A stretch of DNA of 64,000 bases from Phaseolus vulgaris (GCF_000499845.2 NC_023754.2:15079516-15143515); one strand, 5' to 3'. Positions 10,895 to 22,603 are shown, numbered from the stretch's first letter. Program-made: numbers and translations. Notes: generated by a model not told the origin, from the letters alone.

Positions 10895-11632
10895 GGCACA
10901 TTCTCCCTGCACCCAACACATTCTAATTGGCACCCAATCACTTAATAGTAAAAGACGAATATACCCTTAATGAAATTTTGAAAACTATAATTGTGATATG
11001 CACCCAATCACCTGCACCAACCCTATTCTTCTGTTCTTCCATTCCATTGTGCCTGCCGCAGCCACCGCAGCCACCGAGCCACCGTAAGCCATCGTGTTGT
11101 GCAGCCACCGTGAGCAAGCTTGTTGTCCAACCACCGTGAGCGACGTTCTTCTCCATTCTTCTGCACCCACCGTGACCTCCATTATCGCAGGCAGAGCACC
11201 AGATTCGAAGGTACGTCATGCTTCCGGATATTTTTTTCCATAAGTGAGTGAGAGTTGCGGATATTTTTATCCGTAAGTGACTTTTGAGAGGTGCAGATAT
11301 TTTATCCGTAAGGGAGTTTGGGGTCCGGATATTTTTATCCGTAAGTTTGTTTTGACTTACGGATATTTTTATCCGGAATATAGTTGGGTCCGGATATTTT
11401 TATCCGTAGGCAAAACTGTGGCTGGCTTCCGGATATTTTTATCCGTAGGCACAACTGTGGCTTCCGGATATTTTTATCCGTAAGCAACGATCAGTTCCGG
11501 ATATTTTTATCCGTAAGCAACGAGCAGTTCCGGATATTTTTATCCGTAAATGAAGAAGACAAGGGCATTTTAGGATTTTTAAAAGTGTGTCGGGTGCCAG
11601 TCACAATTGATCGGGTGCAGGAAGCAATAGCC
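10895..11632. mobile_element. Non-autonomous Mutator-like element, copy 2, with hairpin array and GC-rich cargo
   Basis: A 738-bp insertion with a perfect 9-bp target duplication CCTAAGTTA (10886-10894 and 11633-11641). The ends are GGCACATTCTCCCTGCACCC and, inverted from the right, GGGCTATTGCTTCCTGCACCC-like sequence, an imperfect 20-bp terminal inverted repeat. From 11220 to 11550 there are about ten copies of the 16-mer hairpin CGGATATTTTTATCCG, usually flanked as TTCCGGATA...ATCCGTAAG with spacers of 12-25 bases. Several copies are exact, so this is the best preserved array in the window. Positions 11030-11210 are unusually GC-rich with repeated GCCACCG units, unlike the AT-rich surroundings, and may be captured host sequence. 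Reading frames across the array (repeats of the type DIFIR or GYFYP) are translations of the palindromes, not genes. Confidence 0.85.
11220..11550. repeat. Array of about ten CGGATATTTTTATCCG hairpins
   Basis: The unit is a perfect 6-bp stem (CGGATA/TATCCG) with a TTTT loop, recurring every 30-45 bases with variable spacers. Spacers in the right part are themselves related (AGGCAAAACTGTGG / AGGCACAACTGTGG; AAGCAACGATCAG / AAGCAACGAGCAG), so part of the array grew by tandem duplication. Arrays of the same style but different sequence sit in the other three MULE copies of the window. Confidence 0.85.
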
Positions 11633-11641
11633 CCTAAGTTA

Positions 11642-13475
11642 TGATGGTAACATTTGGAATATGGAGAAATTGAGAGAGAGATAAAAAAAAAATTAAGAGT
11701 TAAGAAATGAAAATTGTTTGATTGAAGAAAATTAGTGAGAAGAGAAATTAAAAAAGGTTAAGTTTTAAATTATTTATTTTTACATTAAAATGGTAAAAAA
11801 ATAATGAATAAGGTTTCACATTACTTATGACTTGTATGTTAAATGAATGAAAAACAAGAGAGGATAATTTTGGGTTTATTTTTGACGAACTTTTTGAATA
11901 AGCACTTCTAAAAAAGACTAAAATTAGTTTTTTAATAAATAAAAATTGGTTTACGTAAAAATAAAAAAAGTTAGACATAAGTTATTTTTAATTTATAATT
12001 AATTTAATTTAATTTTTTCTTCTAAAGTATTTATAAAAAACTTTGTCATTCATACCTTTTAAATAAAAATGCTGCACCTCTAAAAAAAATAAAAGGCACT
12101 TTTAGAAAATGTAAACAAAAACATTTAATGTACTCACACAGGTTGTACTTAATTTAATCATATAATGAACATTTTGTTGGTGTTCAATCTTGATGGTTAA
12201 ACCAATGTTATTATTTAATTAAAGAACCAAAAAAATGGGCATAATTAATCAACCACTAAACTAACATCTTAACCTCAATCAACACGATTAAGATTACCGA
12301 AAAGGATTGAATTATATAATTAATTAGATTTGACCTTCAAAGTTCCACAAAACCTACCACATATAGTAGGTTCAATATATTTAAGAAGTTATAAATGTTG
12401 AAACTTTTATCATTGTTTTCTTAAAAAATTGAATTTTCTAAAACATACACAAGCATATGATAAAGTGATATGATTATGGATAACATTAGAATCTAGAAAA
12501 TATATAATTAACACTCAATTTTATTTCAATATAAAATATAAGGCACATTTTTCCCCAAAGTTTAGATGATAAAATTTAAATAACTGAAAAATAAATGTCT
12601 TTTTAAAAAATTATAAATAAATTTACAACATTCAAATTTTTTTTTATTATAAAACTTCATCTTTTTAAACTATCAAATTTTTAGATTTTCAATTTATCGT
12701 CAATCTTTATTGTTATCAAATCTTAGTATACACGAGAACATAAATAAATATTAATTTATGAGAAATTTGTATTAGATAATTTATGTGGTTTTCTATAATA
12801 TATTTTTTTAACGTGGTTAGATTGATGTCTTCAAGTTTTCAATTTTGTATAAACTCAAAAATAGGAAATTTTCAGATATATTATTAAGCTAGTTTGATAT
12901 TTTTGATTTTTTTTTAAATTTTGTTAGGAGTTATAATTATATCTTGTCAAAAGTGAACAGGAAGACTACAAATTTTGATATTCATATTTTTTTTAGTTTT
13001 TAATTGATTAATTATTTTTTTAATTTAATAAATTAAAAGGTATACCACCTTTACCTTATAATTAATAGTTGAAACTTAAGTTATAAGTGTTAATTATTTA
13101 AATTAAATATTATTATATATTTATACTCTTTAAATAATATAACATAAAAAGTTAATATTTTAAATTAACTTTTTTCATTTTAACTTTCAATATAAATATG
13201 AGAGGATAAGAGCTCCGAATAAATTAACAAGTTGAAAATATTAACTAACTTATTAAATTATTTATTTATTTCATTATGATACATAAATAAAATATTAATT
13301 AAAATATTATGTATGACATATTCAGTTATATCTTCATGTATATATTACATATAAAAAATTATAATTAATTATGTCTTTATCATAATTTATTATATATAAT
13401 TATACATTTTCACTCAAATATTTTTTTTTTATTTTTCATATTTATTTTCTTGTACAATAAATGTGTTTTTTTTTT
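11642..13475. other. Intergenic AT-rich DNA
   Basis: Very AT-rich sequence on both strands. A minus-strand frame at 11748-11978 is low complexity and is not called. I recognise no gene or transposon boundary. Confidence 0.5.
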
Positions 13476-13481
13476 TGCAGA

Positions 13482-13591
13482 TCCAAACACACTAAAGTGA
13501 TTGTGTACTTTTCTGGACTCCAATGAAGAAAAATCTGTGAAAAAGACTAAGCTTGAAGATAAGCCACAAGATTTGAAAAGAAATGCAAATT
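13482..13591 (+). pseudogene. Exon-like relic of an unidentified gene
   Basis: A strong splice-acceptor pattern (T-run followed by GCAG) ends at 13481. Two overlapping frames follow. The first reads SKHTKVIVYFSG; after a one-base shift the second reads LDSNEEKSVKKTKLEDKPQD and a few more residues to a stop near 13590. The charged composition looks like a real C-terminal exon carrying a one-base frameshift, followed by 3' UTR-like sequence. No upstream exon was found, so this is either a gene fragment or chance. I do not recognise the family. Confidence 0.3.
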
Positions 13592-14150
13592 AAGAAGTTT
13601 GATGATGTTGGAGTTTAAGTAGTCATATTCGTTTTTGTGAACTTAAGAATTTTGAAGTGTGTGTGTTCTTACTTCTTTTTCGTGTTTTAATATCTGAACG
13701 TGAAGTGATGATTCATAATATTTTATTTTATTTTTCTTTGAAAATTGAGCATTGTGAGTTAGAAAAAGTGGGAGCAATGACTCATTACAAGGCTTTGACT
13801 GCTAATAAAATATAGATATTCAAAGTACGTTTCATTTTCTGATTTTGACTTAATAATTGCTTTTCCCCACAACACGGCCACAGATTACACGTTTTAACAA
13901 AAAATAAATTCATCTCCAAACACTTCTAATTAAAAAACACTATAAATAAACTATTTTTACATGTTAACATTAATTTATATACAAAATAAAAACTTACTTT
14001 TAACAAATTAAATAACATATCTTATAAATTCATTTATACACACAAATCAGTTTTAACCTATTTAAGAATTTGATTGGATTTCAAAAGAACTTTTAAAAGA
14101 AAAAAAAAGATTAAATTTTTCATAAATTTAAATTAACTTATGTTTGAGTG
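13592..14150. other. Intergenic AT-rich DNA
   Basis: Nothing recognised beyond AT-rich sequence following the exon-like relic. Confidence 0.45.
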
Positions 14151-14692
14151 ACTTTTGTTTTTTATTATTAGAATAATCTCTTCGCTTAACTACTTTCACA
14201 TAGTGCGTATAATTGATTTTGTAGGTCAATTGTGGTTGTAGGGGTCTGTTGTTGAGTGTAACTAGGTGCACGTGAATTTTTTTGGTTAATTCTGTTGAGT
14301 CGGTTGAGACTCTCCCTCATGTTTGGGGTCAGTTGATGCTCAAACCTCTGAATTGTTCGGTGTTGTATTTCATGCCATATAGTGTGGATCTCTTCATGAT
14401 GATGTTATCATAGATTCTGAAAGCTTGATTTGGTGCAAAGCTTGCATCGTCTCCATGTCTTTTCATATTCTATTGAAAGCATTTTACATCTTGGTCTTGT
14501 TCTTTTGAACATAATCCTTTTGTCTTGTGCCTTCATTTTTCTGCATATATGTGTTAGTGTGAGCTTTGAGTGCTTTTAATTGAAGAACCCATTGTAGGTT
14601 GAGATATACTCGCTGTTGTTTAACTTTTAGTGGAAACCATATGATTTGTGGTACTGGGAAACTTCTACCAAAGCCCCATGGTGGACACTAAA
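14151..14692 (-). mobile_element. Internal (5' leader) fragment of a gypsy-type LTR retrotransposon
   Basis: Immediately left of the LTR at 14693. The minus strand reads TTTAGTGTCCACCATGGGGC at 14692-14673, a decayed version of the GGCGCCCACCGTGGGGC type of primer-binding site known from plant Tat-lineage gypsy elements. The sequence further left is moderately GC-rich, non-coding and consistent with a 5' leader. No gag or pol is present. Confidence 0.45.
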
Positions 14693-15115
14693 TGTTCTTA
14701 CTAGGTTTGGCGTCTATGTTGTCCGAGGTGGTGAATATAAGTTGTTTGTATTGACCGATCTGTCTTGAAGGATTGTCGAGCTTTACTAATAAAGCCAAGT
14801 GGAAGTTCACTTGCAAAAGTCTTTCCGACGCTCAAGTTAGTAAGAGAATAATAATATTAAGTAGTAAATGAGTATCAAGTATTTAGCGGGGAAGAAAATA
14901 CCCTCAGTGATAGTATTTATAGGCTAAAAAAGGTCATGACATGTCCAAATAACTGATAAGGAGGTCGAGTTTCACGAACACATCCCAAGTTTAATGGGTA
15001 CTTTGGAGTAATTTTTCGACTGGTTATCAACAAAATCCAAGGTTAACTGTAAGTGGTTAGAATTCATTTTGATATTGGATATTAATTATCCTAGATTCAT
15101 GAACTAGGTAGTACA
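14693..15115 (-). mobile_element. Probable LTR of a gypsy-type retrotransposon
   Basis: About 423 bases beginning TGTTCTTAC and ending AGTACA, so TG...CA on both strands, lying directly against the primer-site-like sequence to its left. The segment near 14815-14840 (CTTTCCGACGCTCAAGTTAG) resembles LTR sequence common in legume genomes, recalled from general knowledge and not checked. The second LTR and coding region are absent. Boundaries are inferred. Confidence 0.5.
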
Positions 15116-15146
15116 ATTTTTATTTGTTAATCTCAAAGTGTATTTT

Positions 15147-15350
15147 CACTACAAGAAAATCATTAAATAACAATTAATTTTAGAGACAAAAAATACTTAG
15201 TTACCATATTGACTAAGTTAGATACTATTTTATAGTAGTTTTTATTACTAATAAAAATTTACATAACATTTTCTAAATTTGTATATAACATTAACTACCA
15301 AAATTTTAACTCTTACTTAATTTAGATTCTAAATTAATCACTATAGATCA
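15147..15350. mobile_element. CACTA-ended MITE, left-half copy
   Basis: Begins CACTACAAGAAAATCATTAA and continues with sequence matching the left half of the 43441 foldback element (AATTTTAGAGACAAAAA, GACTAAGTTAGATACTATTTT). It fades near TTTAGATTCTAAATTAATCA at about 15345. The right terminal repeat is not found. Confidence 0.6.
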
Positions 15351-16308
15351 GTTATATCAATATCTTTTTTTATGTTAAATAATCTAATTTAACTATAAAA
15401 GGACAATTATCAATCACATAAACAAGAAAACCAAAAAGTGAGTTTATAAAAAAAAGAGACTTGTTTTTTTTTTTCTTATTTTTTGCTTTTTATCTTATTA
15501 TTTAGCAATTGTCATAGAAAAAAAAAAGCACCATCTTTTCTTTTTTGTTTCCTCTTTTCATTTCTCCCTTGTTCTCCTTAGTCTTCCTCTTTCTCCACCT
15601 TTGACATCATGACTCACATTCCCACTGTTGTAGTTGCATGATCACTTATTGCCTCTATCATAATCTTCTCCTTCTCCTTTCAAAGTTAGGTACTTCTGAA
15701 ACTACTTATGATATTTCTCACTAATCACATCATTCAGTGATTAATAATAAACATTAATTTATGTGCATCTATTACATTAATTAAGCTTATTCAACTTTAT
15801 TTTAATTAGTTTTTTATTAGTCTTAATTCGGATATAACATTTTGAAGACAGATCAAGAATAATATTACGGTGATTAGTATCTACTTTGGATATTGCATAA
15901 ATGTATGCTTACAACCATGTTGTCGTATGTAGCACATGCAAAGACAATTCAAATTTTTGTTGGAAATCTCAAACTTTAACTACAATTTGAATAAAACGAT
16001 TTCAATAAAATAAATTTTTAATTGTCATTAAAGTCTCCTTTTCCCATTGTGTAGAAATAATATATGTTATAAATTTATATAAAATAAAAATTTTGTATTG
16101 TGAAATAAAACCTGTGAAGATTTTTTAATGAATCAATAGTTTATCTTTTTTTTTTTGCATATATGTAATGCAATAATAGTTTTTAAGTTAAAAATGTTAT
16201 AATTTTAAAATCCAATGAAAGATAAAATATGTATACAAAATAAGATATTCATTATGCATTGTTATCACTTATTTTAATAATTATTTTTTTTATTCTTAAC
16301 AATAATAA
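15351..16308. other. Intergenic, CT-rich stretch
   Basis: Contains a CT-rich block (about 15530-15690) that resembles a 5' UTR on the plus strand. The ATG at about 15608 opens only a ten-codon frame. The rest is AT-rich with nothing recognised. Confidence 0.4.
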
Positions 16309-16690
16309 TAAAATCATTAAATAAAAACTAATTTTAGAGACAAAATATAATTAGTCAGTATATTGATTAAATTAGATACTATTTTAAAGATTAAAAAAAT
16401 TATTGATATCTAAAATATTTTTTTATAATTAATAAAATTTTTAAACTAAATTTTAAATTAATATCTAATTATCTACCAAAATTTTAACTACTAATTATTT
16501 TAGATTCTAAAATGAATAACTATAACCTTGATATCAAATTAGATACCAATTTAAAAACTAGTTTATAAATTTTATTAATAATAAAAACTATTTTAGACAC
16601 CAATAACTTTTTTAGTCTATACAATATTATCTAATTTAATCAATATAATAATTAGTTATTTATGATTTTTAATTCTTTATTTAATAATAA
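16309..16690. mobile_element. Degraded CACTA-ended foldback MITE
   Basis: Starts near AAAATCATTAAATAAAAACT and shows both arms of the palindrome: GAGACAAAATATAATTAGTC... at the left and ...TTTTTTAGTCTATACAATATTATCTAATTTAATC at the right, with TTTAGATTCTAAAATGAATA in the middle. The terminal CACTACAAG and CTTGTAGTG are eroded. Confidence 0.55.
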
Positions 16691-18156
16691 TAATAAATGA
16701 TAATGAGTTTCTATAACTTATAAAAAAAATCTAAGAAAGAAATTATATATTTTTTGAAAATAAATTAAATAATATAAGAATTAAAAACTCTCATTATAAC
16801 ACTTTGACTTCGCTTATGAAGTTGACGATTTACTATTTTAAATTTTTGTTGATATTTGTTCACAGTTTGATTTTTTTAAGATTGACAAACATTATTTATA
16901 GATATATAATATTAAATGTAATCAATATTATAAAATTTAATTTTATTATTTTTTAGTTAAATTAGATTCTTTTTAAACATGTAAACATTGTAATGTGCTC
17001 CGCTTTTATAAGAAAACTCGGGTAAATTTAAATATATGACACTTGTTGCACCTCTTTTAAATATATATATATATATATATATATGACACTTTTTTTTTTA
17101 AGTTTTCCTTAAAAAGTTATTTAAGAAAAATTGTTTAATCATATTTATTCTCTTTTCAAAGTTCTGATAAATGTAACTCTGGTCAAAGTAATTACTGAAA
17201 ATGGTTGAATGTTGAATATTTTTTTTTTATCTATTGTTTCTCTACTCTTATCCATTAGTCCTATGTTTTTAGTATTACTTAAAAAGTGTTACATAGTTTA
17301 AGATTCCAAATTAAAGATATTTTATAATTAGTATTACTCTTCTATATTTCCAATGTTGAAACGCTTTCCAAAAATAAAATTATGATAAAAATATTAAATT
17401 TATAAATAAATAATATTTTAGATATGGTGATTAATTTTAGTAATAATATTTTAGATATAAAAGGTTGAAAAAAATTAATAAAAACTTTATAAACATGTTA
17501 ATCATATAGTAAGGACTATAGTCCTTCTTTTCTTTCTTCTTTCATTCATTATTTTTCAATTTCCCTTTTTTTTGTTTTTTTTTGTTTTTTTATCATTTTT
17601 ATTTTATTTTATAAAACAATCTCTCATTCTTTTCCTAAATAGATCTTGCTTGTTAAAAAGTGACCAAACATAATTTCTTTTCAACAGATAAAAAAATTGA
17701 ATCAGATTAAGTTTTTTTTACTCTAAAATCTCACCATCCTGATTTTTTAACTCTATATAGGACTATATTGAGATTTTATTGACTTCATCAATTGAGAAAA
17801 TTATTCTCTTAATTAGTTCATTTGTTGTAATTTGATTTATTTGGTGGCATTCCCTTGTATATTTTTTTTTCTATTGCTCTCGAGAAACAAAATTTGTGAA
17901 ATAAGCGAAAGTATTTTGAATTATAGATAAATTAGATATTGTATGGTGAAAATCTAATGAATATATTAAATGTGAAATGTTTGGTTTGATTTAGTATTAA
18001 TTTTTTTTTTATGTTTTGAACATAGTATTTGATTTGAATATAGTCAAATTGAGTTATGCTAGTTAATAGACAAACTATGTATTAAACAAGTGCATATATG
18101 TATTTCAAATTTGTTTTAATATATATAAAGTAGTTAACTTTTTTTGTTGGAAATCT
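16691..18156. other. Intergenic AT-rich DNA
   Basis: AT-rich with a (TA)n run near 17060-17085. No gene or transposon boundary recognised. Confidence 0.45.
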
Positions 18157-18174
18157 ATTTTGTAAAATATGCAT

Positions 18175-18970
18175 TTTTTTTTATCAGCAATAAAGATTGA
18201 ATAACAAGAACCACTTAAGGGATATACATATAATAGAATTCAATTTCTATGATCTCCCAAACCAGTAAAATGAGAGAGTCAAAATTAATCTACCACTATA
18301 AATCCCGTACAATCTCAAAACAAGCCCAGTACAATCTCACTACAACCATAATAAGGGACAAAATAAAACAACAGATCTTAGCCACCAACTCAACAGCCCA
18401 CAAAAACCAATAACCATCAAAATAAAGATACATATCACCCTAAACTGGACCAGGCCATTTAAATCGATTTCAAACAAGATAAAGGAGCAAGACATCAGTC
18501 AGAAAAGGAAAAACAAGCAGAGGGTATTTTAGAAGTTACCTAGGACCAAGCCTTCAATTAAGCCAAAATGAAGATTTCAGAATGATCCACCACACCTCCT
18601 TTAAAAATAACCTTATTCCTATGGCACCAAATCTCTCTAACCATCAAGATCCACACACTTCCCAGCACAGAGTTAAAATGCTTTATAACATTACAAAATT
18701 GCGTGAAGTGAGCGAAATGATCAATGGGAGCGGCCGACAACACTCCTAACCACGCAGAACATTGACCCCAAACGAGCCAAGCAATTCTACAGTCAAAGAG
18801 TAAATGACTAGTAGATTCCTCCTTCAACCTGCAAAAACAGCAAACTAAAACGTCAGTCGTCACCTCGCGCCGTGCCAAGTTGACTTTAGTAGCAATCTTG
18901 TTTTCCAACACCCTCCACGCCAGAACCTGGGTCGCAGGCAAAGCCTTAATACTCTAGTAAAAGTTGTACA
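18175..18970 (-). mobile_element. 5'-truncated LINE with zinc-binding domain and 18-bp target duplication
   Basis: A 796-bp minus-strand insertion flanked by a perfect 18-bp direct repeat ATTTTGTAAAATATGCAT (18157-18174 and 18971-18988). Reading on the minus strand, 18941-18558 is open for 127 residues and encodes the zinc-binding domain that follows plant LINE reverse transcriptases (PATQVLAWRVLENKIATKVNL, then CCFCRLKEESTSHLLFDC and WLVWGQCSAWLG, ending VREIWCHRNKVIFKG). A non-coding 3' tail follows, and the element ends TTATTGCTGATAAAAAAAA next to the left target site. Truncation at the 5' end, an A-rich 3' end and a long target duplication are the classic outcome of target-primed reverse transcription. 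It is dead, lacking the endonuclease and RT. Confidence 0.92.
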
Positions 18971-18988
18971 ATTTTGTAAAATATGCAT

Positions 18989-21752
18989 ATTTTGTGTTTT
19001 TGCATATCTCACTTCAACACAGTTAAGTGAGAATCATTAGGTTAGGTGCAAAACAATAACAAGCAAATACTAAAAAAAAATATGTGATTTGAACTTGGAG
19101 TGTGACAGGTGTTACATCAATTATCTTTATTTTAGCGTCTTAAGCTTGAACTACTATTGAGGTGGTAAGAATTTATAAATCCTTTTAATATAAACACATA
19201 TCCTATCAGTCAAGCATTATTCTTGTTGTTTAAGCAATAGGATGAGAAAAAAACCTCCCCTTATCTCAATTGATGATTGTCATTTAGTCAATAATTACTT
19301 GCTCAATAAACATAATATATTTATGTTCAAATTGTCTTTTGTATATGTATACACATGATAATGTCATTCATTATTTAATATTTGATATTTATGTTTGAAT
19401 ATACATTGGGAATGAATTGAAATTGAGTATAACATGTGTGAATTGGATGGGATAAGTCAAATACCTATGATGTTATGTTTAATTAATTTATGATTAACAA
19501 AAATGCTTAAATTAGGTGATAGATTTTAGTAAAATGTAGTTAATACAAACATTTTGAAAAAACTCTATTTATTATATCTAATATTTTTAGACCAACAATG
19601 TTTTGAAATATATATATATATATATATATATCAAATAAATTTGATTTTTTTTATAGTTGATCGTTTGAAATTATGATTTGTATATATGTATAAGAATTAT
19701 AAACTTTTTATATGTAAAAATATACTTTGTAAAAATGAAGTAATTTGAAAAAAAATACTTTGTTTATGTGAAAAATATGAATCAAATGATTCATGCTTAT
19801 CTTGATAATTAATTAACTCGCCGTAATACAGAAAAAAAAGTTATGTAAAATAGTTATACTCTTGTGCTCTTTCAACGTACAAGTATATAGTCAAAGAATT
19901 TTTAAAGGATAAGTTTTTTCATACCCGAAACTTAATTATGATACTAGGGTACATATATCCAAATCATTATGATTTCTAAAAGGGATTACAATAAATTTAG
20001 TTGTTAAAAATTGCATATTAAATTGATTGAAATATTTCATTTATAATTATATTAAAAAAAATTGTCAACTGAAATATGAAGTTGTATAATAATATTTAAT
20101 ATTGAATTTTTTTTATAAAAAATTATATTAAAATATTAATGTGATGATCTTGAATGTATAAAATACCACTTTTAAAAGAATGAAAAATCTAAAATTTCAA
20201 ATTAATCCTTAATCCTATAATTTAATCAAATAGTCTCCATTTTACTATTTTAATTATAATCTATTTTAGTAATATAATAACATGTATTAGAATTTTAAAT
20301 TAAAAAATAAAATAAAAATATTATTACTTTAAGTTGTTAAATGAGTATTTTGTTTTTTGTTTGGTAAGTGTAAAAATATCATCAAACCAAAAGAAAATAT
20401 ATATGTGACTTTTAAGAAAATTCTAATCATGGTATGAAAATCTATGCATCAAGCTTAAATAATGTTATTTATTTCTCCAAGGTGACCCCAATAAAGTATA
20501 GTCTAAGTTTTGGATTCAAATGTAGTAGAAAGAAGATGAGGTGATATTCTTTTGTTCACATACTGAAAATATGGAGTTAAACTTATTATAATAATGTTAT
20601 CATTGACCAAATAATTTAGAAGTTATTATATGATAAAAAATATTATTTGGAAAAGTAAATAGTCAAATACACTTATTTATAATCTTTTAATAATTTTTTT
20701 TTCACTTTTAACAGTGGTAAATTATAACAATTAACTGTTAGAACATCATAACTTTTATATAATAATATATAATCCAACTCTAATAAAAAATGTAAAAAAA
20801 ATATATAACTAGGTTAAAATAATTTTTTTTAAATGACATGAATGGAAATAGTCAATGATTCTGAACTACGTCATTAATTAATAACTACTATTAAATAGTT
20901 GTTTTGTTTTCTGAATCAGCACTAGCAGATAGTGAAAAAACAACATCAAAATTTGAAGTACGTGTTTTCATGCAATTTGTCAAACAATAAGTTAAGAATT
21001 AAAAAATGTTTGGTTTCTTTTTTAAATAAAAGAAAATTGCAGATTGTTGAGACAAACTTGGCTTCCTTTTAGTTATTAAATTGTTATATATATTCTGACC
21101 ATAAAATTGAGACAATGATTGTGACTTAATTAAGGGGAAAGCTTTGAGAAATCTCTACATGGTTCCTGGGAATTTCTTAGTCTCCTCTTTGAAGAATATT
21201 AATGATTAAGAAGAAAATAAAATATAAAAAAAAGTCAATTTCTCTACTGCATAAACTAATCTTAATTTTGGCACAACAATTATTTAATTTAATATTGTGA
21301 CTATAGTTGAATCTACAAGTTTTCTCACAATAAATGTTTTGTTAATTAATTACTTATTTTTATTAATATTGGTTGAAGCCTATATATGTGACTTTAAGGG
21401 ATTGATTTGTTCCAAATAAATTTGAAGTTATTACTTGCAAGATATAACCTTTGGCACCGTCCATGTCAGTTAAGTCAATTTAATGGAGCCATTAGAAACT
21501 AATATAAAATTAAAGGATAATTATAAAATTGAAGTTTACTCTAATGTTGATGAGTACGAATTTATTCAACGAAAACTATGAAGAAGGATGTGGTGTGACT
21601 TTTACCATTTTCAGATTAAAAAATATTTTGATTAACTCCTCAAGAATTAATATTTGTGTGAAAATATTTCGAGAAATCCTCCAATTTCAAGGCTAAAAAT
21701 TCTATAAAAATACACATGTTGGCAATGTATTGTGGAATGTTGATTTATTCAT
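18989..21752. other. Intergenic AT-rich DNA
   Basis: Long AT-rich stretch with a (TA)n run at about 19609-19631. No coding region, RNA gene or element boundary recognised. Confidence 0.45.
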
Positions 21753-21975
21753 TATTACAAAGTGGACTTTAAGCCTAACTCAACCCCATAAAATGATAGC
21801 CAACTCGTGCGTGGGACTATATATTATGATAGACTCGAAATGGCTCTGATACCATATTACAAAGTGGACTTTAAGCCTAACTCAACCCCATAAAACCGGC
21901 TCATAGGGTTGAGGTTTGCACCCACTTATATACAATGAAAGACTCTAATCTCTAGTCGATGTGGGATCTCCAACA
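21753..21975 (-). mobile_element. Miniature LTR retrotransposon (TRIM-like), minus orientation
   Basis: A 223-bp element with a perfect 5-bp target duplication TTCAT (21748-21752 and 21976-21980). On the minus strand the 5' LTR (21975 down to 21855, 121 bp) begins TGTTGGAGATCCCACATCGA and ends TTTGTAATA. It is followed directly by TGGTATCAGAGC (21854-21843), the primer-binding site complementary to initiator methionine tRNA. After a short internal segment comes a shortened 3' LTR that repeats TTTTATGGGGTTGAGTTAGG and ends at the same TAATA. There is no coding capacity. The same LTR recurs at 44084, 45425 and 62027. Confidence 0.9.
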
Positions 21976-21980
21976 TTCAT

Positions 21981-22600
21981 CAATTTTATTTATTAAAAGT
22001 TATTTAATATATAAAGGTTGAACCACACTTAAATTATTATAATAATATATACATACTAATACCATTATTCATAACAAGTGAAAACACATGCGTATTTTGA
22101 CGCTTATTTATTTGCATTTATTATTATTATTATTATTATTATGTGTATTTGTATTTTTAAAATATTAAGTATTACTAAGAAAAAAAATAAGATAGACACA
22201 TTTTCTCTCATTAGCTATGAGTTTCGACATACAATTTTAATAATTAAGTTACAGGAAAAATATATTAAACAAATTCAAATTTATAACACAATAGACATAA
22301 TTATATTAAAGCAATTATGTCATATGTTTCATTCTTAACACTTGTAAATCACAAATTTTGATTTGTCACTAATATAAAACTAAAATAGAGGAATATAATA
22401 ATGAAAAGAAAAAGCAGAAGAATAAGATGAGAAACTTGTGTATCTAACCTTAAGAAAATATCTATTTTCTAATCATTTTCCCTTCTTTGCAAGAATGTCG
22501 TATTCATAATGCATTTATCCTCCCATCGACGCCCACTCCAACAATGACATCAAGATAATTATGTACCTATGAAAAGATATGGATGCGCTGTATTTAAGTA
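21981..22600. other. Intergenic AT-rich DNA with a trinucleotide run
   Basis: A TTA/ATT trinucleotide run at about 22115-22140. The 86-codon frame at 22078-22338 passes through this simple repeat and is not called. Confidence 0.45.
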
Positions 22601-22603
22601 ACA

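Noticed and set aside
11220..11550. Regularly spaced palindromic repeats resembling a CRISPR array.
   Set aside because: This is plant nuclear DNA inside a transposon with target duplications; spacers are short and related to each other, and no cas genes exist here.
11277..11644. Two plus-strand frames with repeated peptide units of the type DIFIRR / GYFYP.
   Set aside because: They are translations of the hairpin array in a MULE; the repeat is in DNA, not under protein constraint.
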